Source: Clitoria ternatea
Taxonomy: Eukaryota; Streptophyta; Magnoliopsida; Fabales; Fabaceae
Reading direction: 5' to 3'
Length of the DNA: 64,000 bases
NCBI GenBank assembly: GCA_037962975.1
Contig: CM075676.1
Span: 95,364,001 to 95,428,000, forward strand
Of the stretch, positions 46,801 through 56,800 are shown piece after piece (position 1 is the first letter of the stretch; each line of letters starts with the position of its first letter). Made by a program: the position numbers and the translations under genes. The notes beneath the pieces are model-generated. The model saw only the letters and a program-made list of their open reading frames with translations. It made no database searches and was not told where the DNA came from.

Positions 46801-47773
46801 ATAATTTGATACTGAAGTTGCAAGAATTAGGAACGGAAATGAGTATTCAAATTAGAATAAATAACATCATATTAGATTTATATATATTAGGATCCATTGA
46901 CACCAAGTTCAAACTTCATAAAATGATATATTCAATAACCTTTTATCAAAAGTAAATTCGACCAATATGATCGTTGAATCAATGTGATATTATTATGATG
47001 ATCATGTATATAATTTTTTTACATATTTTAAAACATTTAAAATGAGGTCAAGTAACAAAGTATCTATTAATTTTTAAATTGTATGAACTTTTGTAGACTT
47101 AATATACTTTGTGAGAATTTCGAATTCAATTGTTGGATTAATGGAATATACTTTCAATAAGAAGTTATTGGAGATGTTATCCTACAAAGTTTGATAATTG
47201 GTGTCAATGGATCATGATCTATCCCATATGTACTATGTATAAAAAGCATTGAAGAAATAATCCTTTATCACATACTGCACATGCAATATATGTAGATCAG
47301 TTCTTTGTGAAACAATTACCAAATTTATATTTTTTTTATAAAGAACATCTATGGAATAGTTTGGATGTGATACTTCCTTGTTACTGGTTAGAAAAGCAAA
47401 TTACACACGATTTCCTAAACTCCGCAGTCCTTGGAAAGGTGCCATCAAGCATTTGGACTATTAATATTATCTCCTTAACAGCACCAATACGAATTGACGA
47501 CTCCAATATATTAAATTTCAATTATCTGCGGTAAATCACCTGATGTTTCTTTCCCATGCCATGTGATATTTATAGGCCAGGTGTTTCTGTTTACGACATA
47601 TGACTGATTTTACTAGTTTTCCCTGAATAAAATTACATGATATTTGGCAGGTCATTCATCCATCTAATGATCCAAAGGTCAAAAAGTACCACGATGCCAA
47701 ATACAAGATTTTTCGTGGTCTTTATGAACAGCAGCTCTCTTATCGATCTATGATAGCCCAAGCCTTGGCATAG
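37869..47773 (+). CDS. FGGY-family carbohydrate kinase, probable D-ribulokinase, 15 exons, 571 aa
   Basis: Exons: 37869-37932, 38707-38786, 39312-39429, 39529-39707, 40235-40317, 40414-40598, 41852-41913, 42122-42224, 42311-42430, 43007-43126, 43227-43347, 43433-43589, 44932-45004, 46224-46351, 47651-47773. All junctions keep frame; total 1716 nt. Motifs are the phosphate loop GVDVGTGSARAG (residues ~11-22), WMDHRA, the catalytic Asp in SLIDAHAGGVG (~273) and the ATP-side signature ACGGLSKNP (~470). These identify the eukaryotic FGGY/YDR109c subgroup, whose yeast and human members phosphorylate D-ribulose (family knowledge; the substrate here is inferred). Length fits the ~550-580 aa of relatives. 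No transit peptide is obvious, so it is likely cytosolic. Intron 7 is GC-AG. Introns 6, 13 and 14 contain small elements. Confidence 0.93.
38065..38271 (+). repeat. 60-bp tandem repeat in FGGY intron 1
   Basis: Units start at 38065, 38125, 38185 and 38244 with TTTCTTGCTATGCAGTGATT. The 60-bp period keeps one frame open across the array, but the array lies inside the intron. Confidence 0.85.
40663..41560 (+). mobile_element. TRIM-like retrotransposon cluster in FGGY intron 6
   Basis: Four LTR-like copies begin near 40663, 40849, 41009 and 41343. They share TGAAGAATCCAAGTGTGA, then AGTCCCACATCGA, then GGTTTATAAGTGCAAGGAC. A primer-site-like TGGTATTAGAG is at 41229-41239, and polypurine-like tracts (GAGAGGGAGTA, GGGGGGAGTG) sit just before copies C and D. 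No coding region is present. This is the layout of terminal-repeat retrotransposons in miniature, apparently in tandem with shared LTRs. Outer ends and target duplication are not resolved. Confidence 0.65.
41914..42121 (+). other. GC-AG intron (intron 7) of the FGGY kinase gene
   Basis: The donor reads AAAG/GCAAGAA, where GC replaces GT. The acceptor is TTTTCAG/GAACTG. Only this junction joins TPAAAK to ELGLVPG in frame, matching the family. The strong flanking match (AAG before, AAGA after) is typical of functional GC donors. Confidence 0.85.
45181..45548 (-). mobile_element. TRIM element in FGGY intron 13, with target duplication
   Basis: Two direct repeats (45181-45299 and 45411-45548) run TCTTAAATTT to CTTTTAACA. 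They flank 111 bp. CAAAT flanks the unit at 45176-45180 and 45549-45553. Read on the minus strand, each LTR starts TGTTAAAAGTC, a primer-site-like TGGTACCGGAG follows the first, and an AAGAGGGTG purine tract precedes the second. It encodes nothing. The right LTR carries an extra internal duplication of about 19 bp. Confidence 0.82.
46411..46694. mobile_element. MITE-like inverted-repeat element in FGGY intron 14
   Basis: The left end TAAATCATGTAGGCCTCTAA is inverted at the right end (TTAGGGGTTTGTAGATTAATTTA). Further inverted blocks are AACTATTTGGATATTTT and its partner. The unit is 284 bp and non-coding. I could not fix a target duplication. Confidence 0.55.
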
Positions 47774-49579
47774 CTTTGCATAATGCTTATCAGTATGAAC
47801 TGTCAGTTTCAATTAGATGCTTCTTGAATGCTTCTATGTTCATGCCTCTGGGATAAAAGATATTGGGATGAAGAAAGAAATTATGGCCTGCATATTCACA
47901 GTTTTATGAATATCGTTTTCCAAGGTTTTGGGTCGTAGGTTAAGTGATTGAAAAATTCAAAGATATAAGGAAAAATAATTATCCATATCAAGGTGAAAAT
48001 TCTTACAGAAGTTTTATGTACAGGCTCACTGGCATCTTATTTTTTATAACGCACACTTATCAGAATCCAATAGGCAGCTGGTAGCATACTGTACAAATTT
48101 AGCCATTTAAAATAACATTATTATTCTAAGTATCCATTTGACTTGCTTAGATTTGAACTTCTTGGTCGTTGACAAACTGAAAGTAGCTGCTTACTGAATG
48201 AGTAACCGGCTCATGGTCACAAGACATGGTTTTGGGCTTGAAAATTACCGAATCATGGAATGATTTAGATTTGGAAAATATTATTGACCAATTGGAAAAT
48301 ATTAACTAGTGGTCGAAGGGAACCGGTTAAGGAAGCTGAAAATTTTTTTATAGAATACATTATTAAAACTGCAGACGATAGTTTTTTAAACAATTTAAAC
48401 ACAATTTTTTTAAAAAAATTATTTTTGTTTTTGTTTTAAAAATAATGTTCTTAGAAGACTTGTTAATAAAACCCTTTAAATTTTAGGAAAATGCTGTTAA
48501 GGAATCAAAATGGAAACATTTTATTTAAAACATTATTAAAATTTATTCATTTTGATTTTTAAGCAATACAATCTTCAATTGAAAAAGACTTCTTATTTTG
48601 CTTTGTTAAATGACATTGATTAACTAGACCTTAAGTTTTATACAAGCTATATTTTATGAGTTCATCTTTTTCGGCGCCTTATTCATGTGTTCATTCCTTT
48701 TTTTGATAATTTTGTTTTTTATTTTTTGTTCTATTACTCAAGTTGCACGAATCTTTTAGTTAACATTCCATTTCATTTTACTGATAAGATCATCAGTTGA
48801 TATGTATAAAGCACAAAGTTTTTTTGTTTTGTCAGGAAAGCACAAAGTTCAAAGCATGTTTAATGGATGGAAAAAATTGGACTTCTACTCAGCCAAGTTT
48901 GGAAACAAATTGGTATACCAAAAACACTATTAGTTTTCTTAATATGAGAAGGGGTTGGTTTTCAGTAACTAAAACAAAAGTTAATTGCATAAAAAATATA
49001 AATATGTAACCAACTTTTTAAAATAAAATATTTGAGGTTTCCACGTTATAATTGGTAGTCACTTCAATAATCACACATTTTTGTGACTATTGATGGTTAT
49101 TGGATCTAGTTGTTGATCTCGTCCATTCATTTTGAAATTAAAATATATTATAATTTTATAATATCTCTCAATTAAAAAAATAGTATTTACTTCTGTTTAA
49201 AATCAACGCATCATTATTTTCCCCTTTTCATTGAATTGTTGATTTGAAATTGGGTAAAGATTGTTTTTTAAATTGGGCATTGTGAAATCACAATATACTT
49301 TAATTTCAAAATGAACATATGAGATCACAAACTAAATGTAGTGACCATCAATGATCCTAATAAAAATGGTCCATTGAGTAAGCCACCATCATAATTGTAT
49401 TAAAAGTTGATAGAGAAAACTTGTTGTCCATGATAATTTTATTTGTCTTCAATTTGAGTAGAAAATGTAATCATAAAATACAAAAAATGATATGATACTT
49501 TGAATCTATGTAGGCACAATATAATTTAGTTAAGGAGGTTTTGTTACCGACCATAATCTTATCCAATTAAATGAGTAAA
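47774..49579. other. FGGY 3' untranslated region and intergenic DNA
   Basis: The first few hundred bases are probably the 3' untranslated region; no clear AATAAA is seen close to the stop. The rest is AT-rich with no supported gene or element. Confidence 0.5.
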
Positions 49580-49582
49580 CAT

Positions 49583-51148
49583 ATTACTTAGTCTTTCACT
49601 TTTACATGATAGGCCTCTCAAATATTAAAAATTCATGTGTGGTCTTTCACTTTTCACTTCTGTCGACATAATAGGTCCTTGTCGTCAATTTCTTCAAACT
49701 TTCATTAAGTTTTACCTATGTGACCCTTTTTTTAACACGTGTGATGCCATATATCACATAGGAAACAAAACACAATTGTTTTGGCAACTGATTAGTATAG
49801 GGACCTTTTCTTAGATTTTAAATTTAGCAAAGACTAATTAGCGTTGTTCGATTGACAAGTAAATTTTTTTACGTACAAGTATGTCATGTGCTTATGCCAT
49901 GTGCAACCATTTCAAAAGAGGAACATGTAGGGGGACCATTGTCATGTTTGGTTGACAATGGTCTCTTTCAATGCAACATATGCTAATTATGTCATTTTTT
50001 GTGTGCCTAGACAAAAGTTTGGAAAAAAAACAAGATATATCCCACTTGAACCCAATTTTTTTTAGTTTAATTTTTAATTACATTTATCCCCATATTTGAA
50101 CCCTAATTTTACTCATCTTCTTCATTAAGAAGCTTTCAATAGTGGAGGTAAACCTTGAAAACCATTAACAAGGTGTGAAGCTTGAACCTTAACCCTTCTT
50201 GCTTTGTGTGATGAAATGTAGAACCTGAACGATAACAATGGTACATCCCAAGCTCTGACAAATGTTGATGGTGGTCATATGACAAGGAATAGAGAACTCA
50301 AATGACAAAAATAATGCATCTTAAGTTTTGACATGAGCTGGTGGTGGTCATAAAACAAGGAATGGAGAACCCAAACAACAACAATGGTGCATCTCAAACT
50401 TTGACAAGTGTTGATGGTGGTTATAGGACAATGAGATATTATGGTTGGGGTAGTTGTTTGTAGACTTTAAAATATCATGTGAACACACCTAGTTTAGATA
50501 TAGGGTTGTATTTCAGCATAATTTATTTCTTTTCTCTTTCAAATGTAGCTTATTATGTTTTGGGAAGTTGTAAATTTATGGTCTACTATTATGATGTATG
50601 GAAATAGATCTTTATTTTTAAATATAAATGGTTATGTAGATTCCAAAGCAACTTTTAATTAAAGGTAGTTCATGTGGAATATATTATTTCTTTTCCTAAA
50701 TTCTTGCCCATACACACCAAAATTGGCATATTCAACATGTGTTTCATTGAAGGACACCATTGTTAACCAAATATGACAATTGTCCTCTACATGTTCCCAT
50801 TTCTTTACAATAGCTACACAAACATGAGCACATGATATATTTGTACATAAAAAATTGCTCGTTAGTTGAATAACACTAACTAGTCATTGACAAATTTAAA
50901 ATTTTAAGAATAAGTCTGTATACCCATCAGTTGGCAAAATAACCACGTTTTGTTGCCCATGCGACAATCCATATGGCGTCACATGCACAGTAAAAAGGGT
51001 TATGTAAGTAAAACTTAACGAAAGTGTGAAGAAATTAATGGCTAAAACCTATTACATTGACAGAAGTAAAAGGTGAGAAACCACACGTAAATCATTAATA
51101 TTTGAGGAACTTAGTAATCGACCATGTAAACGTGAAGGATTAAGTAAT
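49583..51148. mobile_element. Fold-back element with ~430-bp terminal inverted repeats
   Basis: The left arm (about 49583-50010) and right arm (about 50700-51148) are imperfect inverted copies. ATTACTTA begins the left arm and its inverse TAAGTAAT ends the right. Long blocks such as ATTTCTTCAAACTTTC and AAGTTTTAC match through both arms. The middle has no transposase. Such long-arm elements are often non-autonomous MULEs, but I found no 9-bp duplication, so the class is open. Confidence 0.7.
50221..50435 (+). repeat. ~73-bp tandem repeat in the loop of the fold-back element
   Basis: Three imperfect units carry AATGGTGCATCTCAA, GTTGATGGTGGT and ACAAGGAATGGAGAACC. The copies differ by several percent or more. 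Confidence 0.7.
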
Positions 51149-53200
51149 GTGTGATGATTCAGAGAAAGATTTAGAAGAAAGGTGAATAAGTGTGTAACTC
51201 TTTTTGCGGAATAAAACCTTTTTAAACAAAAATGGTAGTAGACTTTAACAAATAAAGATTCAGACTTAAAAAGATAAGAGATAGAGAGAAATACACAACA
51301 GATTTATATTAGTTCACTTCCACACGATGAAGCTACGTCCAGTACCTTCAGACTTGAAGAATTTTCACTATGTAAAAATGTCTTTTTACACAAACTGCAC
51401 TTCTCGTGCCTCAAGTATTGTTGACTACAGCCACTTCTGACTTAACACCCAAGTATTCTTTCTAAAGCCTCTTCAGGCCAAACAATGTTTCCCACAAGAA
51501 ACTAAGACTGGTAACACAGCAGACTTTAATAGGAAATGATAAGGAGGTGTTTGTGTTTGATAACTTAGTGTACAAGAGAATTGAACTTAAGAACAAATAC
51601 ACTAAGTTGAAAAACAAATACTAAGTCTACAAGAAGTAAATGTAAAAATTGAGAATGGGAGTCTTTGTTTTTTATAGATTCACTTTGTTCATGCTGAGTT
51701 CTTCTTCTTCAAGGTCTGAGGTCTCTTCTTATATATAGGCCATTCCAAATAATCGTTATTGTTTCATTGAGAAGAGATAATTGTTTGAGCATGCAGACTT
51801 GAGAAAAGAGATGAAGACGAAAAGTTTGGTTTAAGGATATACAAAATTTACAGTATAACAGAGTGCCTTGAGCATTGCTGTGTAAAAGTCCTTTTGTTGT
51901 CTTTCGTCTATCATGGACTATCGTAAAATAGACTTGGTTGACCTTCTGAAGCTTTTTGACTCAAGTACTTATCTTTTCGATTTGCATAGAGCAACTTCCT
52001 CGATTTTCTCTTCATGTAGGCCTTAGTTTATAAACTTGTCTTATTTTCCATTTCAGGTTAGGAGCAGTCTTGCTTGAAGAAAACTAGGTCTGAGGTATCT
52101 TCAAAATATCATTGATTAGACTGAATTAGAATTAGAGGACCATTCTATACAATAGGGGTTTGAGTCTGATAACTTAAAGCTTGGATAGTTAAAGTTGTGA
52201 GAGAAATGTGCATGCTGAGTCTGAAGAGCAAATCTGATGAAGAGCGTCACTCAATAGTCCTAAGTCTGAAATAGTCACACTTGATAAATTTTCTCTTGAA
52301 CGTTTCCTTGTAATAGACTTGAGCTGGGACATACTTGGATAAGATAGATGTGGCCTCACATAGACTTGGTTTGAAAAAGACTTAAAATATTTTGCATTGC
52401 TCAAAGCATACTTTAAATGATGGACTTCCTTTTTGAGTTATAACATATGTATCACAGACTTTGTAACCTGAAACACTCAAATAGAGAGGTTAAATAACAC
52501 GTATGTAGACTTTATTTAATCAAAGGTTGTGTTATTAATAAATTTTGGGGTCTTTAAAATAATATTAAAAATATCCAAAGTCGTTTATGAAACAGACTTC
52601 TAACAATATGTTTACTCCAAATAAATCTTAAACAAGGTGTACAAATTTTATATGACAAACATTCATATAGTCCTTAAATACATACCTAATTTTAAAAGAA
52701 TTGTACGTTGTAAATGTCAAACAAACATGTTAAAAGTTGTCTTAGGCTTTTAAGGGTGTACTCACTAGCAAGAGATCTTCAGATGTCCACCAATTAGGCC
52801 AAAGACCTAGCACTCAATCTTTAGACAAAAGTCCTTACTGATCCCTTATTCAACCTAACTAACAATTGATTCAACTAACCCTTTAGTGGACCTATCAAGT
52901 GATGTTAAGATCGGTCAACACCCAACCCAATCAACTTGTACTCATCTCGATCTACCTTATACCCCATACTATATTTTAAAAACTTCTAAAAAGTAGTTAT
53001 GATGAACATTTAATCCATTAGAATACGGGATTATAATAAAAAGATATTTATTTATTTATTGTTGACTTATCTCAATCTATAATTTAAATACTAATAAAGT
53101 ATATACATATTTATAAATATAAATAGTAATAAAATATAAAAGTATTTAAATTATACTTATGGGATCATTTTACCCTATAATGAAGTTGTGGTGGTCACTT
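51149..53200. other. Intergenic repeat-like DNA, unassigned
   Basis: No gene is supported. Between 51200 and 52600 the word AGACTT and its relatives (TAGACTTG, CAGACTTT, AGTCTGA) recur a dozen or more times. GATGAAGCTACGTCCAGTACC (51330 on) has the look of a dispersed repeat, but I cannot name the family. No terminal repeats were found. Confidence 0.4.
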
Positions 53201-53278
53201 GCACAAGGGGAGCGTAAGAAGAAAGGGCATATGCGAGGGAGATAAATAATATGCCAAGAAATACCGTTACGAGAGATT

Positions 53279-53289
53279 GCCACGTGGGA
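53279..53289 (+). promoter_or_regulatory. G-box / ABRE-like site upstream of the Raf-like kinase
   Basis: GCCACGTGGG contains the CACGTG core bound by plant bZIP and bHLH factors (family knowledge). It is about 570 bp before the start codon. A CT-rich tract (CTCCTTCTCCTTCTCCTTCTC-type, 53383-53440), common near plant core promoters, follows. Confidence 0.45.
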
Positions 53290-53621
53290 CTCTACATGGC
53301 AATCAGGCATCGCATCTTGGAACCATCCCATCTTTCAACCACAGCCCCCACTCTCTTCCTTTCGCCTATGCTTATGGCGCTCCTCCTTCTCCTTCTCCTT
53401 CTCAATCTTCATCACCATCTTCTTCTCCTTTTCAATTTCACCATCCCTTTTAACACTTTCTCTTTATTCTTCCTTTCCTCTTTTTCTTTCCACGCGATTA
53501 TCTCACAACGCCAATAACCACTGTCTGTCAGATAGAGAGAGCCATCGTACGACGCTGCTCAAACCCATCAGTTTTTTTTCCCATTGGGTCATGTTTTCTC
53601 TCTGAAATTTCGAATTTTTCC

Positions 53622-53672
53622 ATGTGGGTATCCTTATTCGCTGTGTCAGGTATCGCTAATGGCTCTCTCTAG
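53622..53672 (+). CDS. Possible upstream ORF (16 codons) in the kinase 5' leader
   Basis: ATGTGGGTATCC opens a 16-codon frame ending TAG at 53670-53672, 180 bp before the main start. A shorter one (ATGTTTTCTCTCTGA) is at about 53591. A candidate leader intron (TCAG/GTATCG near 53650 to CTCAG/AAATG near 53743) would change the first frame. No evidence of translation. Confidence 0.3.
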   Translation: MWVSLFAVSGIANGSL

Positions 53673-53854
53673 TTTCCGATCTGTTATCAGGGCTTTTGAT
53701 TCGATTCCATCGTTTCTATTTATGTAATTGCTCGGTTATTCTCAGAAATGTTATTGGCCTTAAAAGAATATTCATTTTTTGAGTTATTTTCCTTATCTTC
53801 AACGTGATTCGAAATCATAAACTACCCTATTGTGATGACGTGAGTGGTGTTCTC

Positions 53855-56800
53855 ATGTGTAATAAGGGGTTTCAATGCTTGTGCGAGTGTGAGAGTGTAA
53901 TTGAGCATCAACAGCACTTGTTCATGGATAGTCCCATTCGATCACCGGCTACCGGTTCCGGTTCCAATGACGATATCCGGCGTGTTAAGTTCTTGTGTAG
54001 CTTTCTAGGGAGCATAATGCCTCGCCCCCAAGATGGGAAGCTGCGTTATGTTGGTGGAGAGACACGTATTGTGAGTGTTCCGAGAGATATTAGCTATGAA
54101 GAGTTGATGGGGAAGATGAGAGAGTTGTATGATGGTGCTGCTGTGTTGAAGTATCAGCAGCCTGATGAGGATCTTGATGCTCTTGTTTCTGTTGTCAATG
54201 ATGATGATGTGGTTAACATGATGGAGGAGTATGATAAGTTAGGGTCAGGGGATGGATTCACCAGGCTTAGGATTTTCTTGTTTTCGCAATCCGAGCAGGA
54301 TGGTTCTGCCCATTTCATCGATGGGGATGATTCTGAGAGGAGGTATGTTGATGCCTTGAATAGTTTAAATGATGCTTCTGATTTTAGGAGGTTGACACAA
54401 GCTGAGTTTACTATGATGAGCCCTGTTGAGGATATCCTTGGTCCTGATCAGTATTTTAACCCAATCAGCATTGATAGTGGGGTTCATAGCCTGAGAAGTG
54501 GGGACTTGTCTGCACCACAATACAATTTGCATCATGTACCTATCCAGCACCAGCAAACTATGGGCCAGAGGTATAATGAAATGGATGCTCCTTGGAATCC
54601 TGCCTATTACTCTCCTAGGCATCATGGGTTGGTCGAATTTCCATCTTCTCCTTCTGGTACAAGGTACCGAATGCCATTTCCAGAGTTACCGGATAAGTGC
54701 ATTGATAGAGTGCCGGAAGAGTATGCTAGGCATCATGTAAATCATCATCCTGTGTATGACAATCAGCCGCAATATTCTGATAATGTTGTGTGGGTGCCAA
54801 CTGGAGCTGCACCTGGTGAAAAGTCTGCTTTCTCTGGCAACATTCTTCATAGTTCCCATGCTCTTGATGGGAACAGTATTTGTGAGCAGTGTCGCATGAG
54901 TTTTCAGAGAGGTCAACCACATTTGGAGCATGCTAATATTAGTAATGGACTTCCACCGGTGGCGGTTCCTAATCCATGTGCAGAATGTCCTTCAAACAGG
55001 GATACTTTCATGCCGAATGCTGATGCAAAGTTACATCCTGTGATCTATCCCAGTGAACCTAATAATGATCTCAGGTCTGTTTATACTGATACTCAGAATC
55101 ATGAGAGAGGATGGGGTTTGCAGCCCGCAACTGCTCGGGTTGAGGAATCAAGAGGACATGTCTCAGGATCTGGAAGAGTAGGTGAAGTTCCTGTTATAAA
55201 TTTCCCTCTTGGCCATGGTAGTGTGACTGATGGACATGCCTTGTCTTCCAATTATGTCCATCAACTTCCTGGATCTGAAGTGGGGGCTGAACTCTTCCCT
55301 GACCAAACTGTGACTGCTATACCACATGTACAAATTCCTCCTCTGGAAGAACATAGTGTGCGGTATGGAAATCCAGCTTCTCCTTATGGAGTAGATGGTA
55401 ATTATGCTGTGCCTCGTGGACCTCCACCTGGGCATGGTTTCTGGAGAAACACTCCAACTCCTGTTCCAATTGGACCACCTTATGAGACAACTACTGCACC
55501 TCAGAAGGTGAATGGTGTGATAAATGCTGGATTAATCAGGGGAGAGGGCAGTCCAGGATTTTTCATTGGACCAGATAGTCAAAATCTTTGGATGGATTCC
55601 TCACAGATATTGTCAGGACCTGATGGATCATCCATCCCAGAATATCCGTATGCACATGTGTTGAACTTGAATCCACAGCCCCTTGGTCAAGAAAATCAAC
55701 TCCCAATTACTGTAGATACCATTTGTCCTCCACAGGACACAATTTCTGGAACCTGCTTGAAACCTGTGCAGCTACCCAAATCATCTCTTAACATGGTTCA
55801 CAATGAAGAGGTTTTAAGAAATAATATTTATTTGACTGAAGCAAAGAGTTTTGGATCTAAAAGTTTACTTAGAGAAGGAATAGATGCAAGAAAAGAGGAC
55901 AAGGTTGAAAACTCTGATGCACAGACTATATCATTTTCAGAGCAAAATAAAATTGCCGAGAATGCCTGTGAAGCTGTTGCATCTGTTGAGTCTAATAGTT
56001 CAAATTTAAAACCTGAAGCAGACTGTAGACATATTGAGAAATTGGCTGATAAGGACCATTCTGCTCCTGAAGATTCAAAGCATTTAGTTGATCAATTCAG
56101 TTTCTTGCCTGAGTTGATTGCTTCCGTAAAAAAGGCTGCATTAGAAGGTGCTGAGGAGGTGAAAGCTGCAGCCAATGAGAAAGCTAATTCTCAGGTACAC
56201 AATTCAAATACTAAAGAAGGAACAACAAATGAAGCAGAGCCAGCGGTGAGGATGAAGTGAATCTGTTTTATTTTATTTTATTTAGGAGAGGCATGGTTGT
56301 GTTATATTGCCTCATATATGATATGTTTTTATCTCATAGAATGCTCACGGGGATTTAGAAATGGAGTCTGAAAATGAGCCTGTAGATACTTCTAAAATTG
56401 AGCCTACAAAGGCTGAGGAAGAAGCCATTGCTAGGGGATTGCAGGTTTCTTTCTATCTTACTCAAATCCATTATGTTCTTATCCTTTTTTTCTTTTCAAT
56501 ATTTCTGGCTTTCCTTTTCCCTCATGCCTAGGGTTTGATGGTAGGCTGATCATTTTTCAGACTATTAAAAATGATGATTTGGAAGAGATTCGAGAGCTTG
56601 GCTCTGGAACTTATGGGTCTGTTTATCATGGGAAATGGAAAGGTTCTGACGTTGCTATTAAGAGAATAAAAGCCAGTTGTTTTGCTGGAAGGCCATCTGA
56701 AAGAGCAAGATTGGTATTATTAGTGTTCGATAGTGTTTCCTTTCAATTAAGTAATTATAGATTTAAACCTTGTAAAATAAAAATTTTCTAATCTTCTGTC

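Noticed and set aside
53251..53517. 88-codon frame upstream of the Raf-like kinase
   Set aside because: It reads through the CT-rich leader and is mainly poly-Leu/Ser. It is more likely promoter and leader sequence.
53804..53854. Extension of the kinase frame to 53804
   Set aside because: No ATG exists before 53855 in this frame; the extension begins with GTG.
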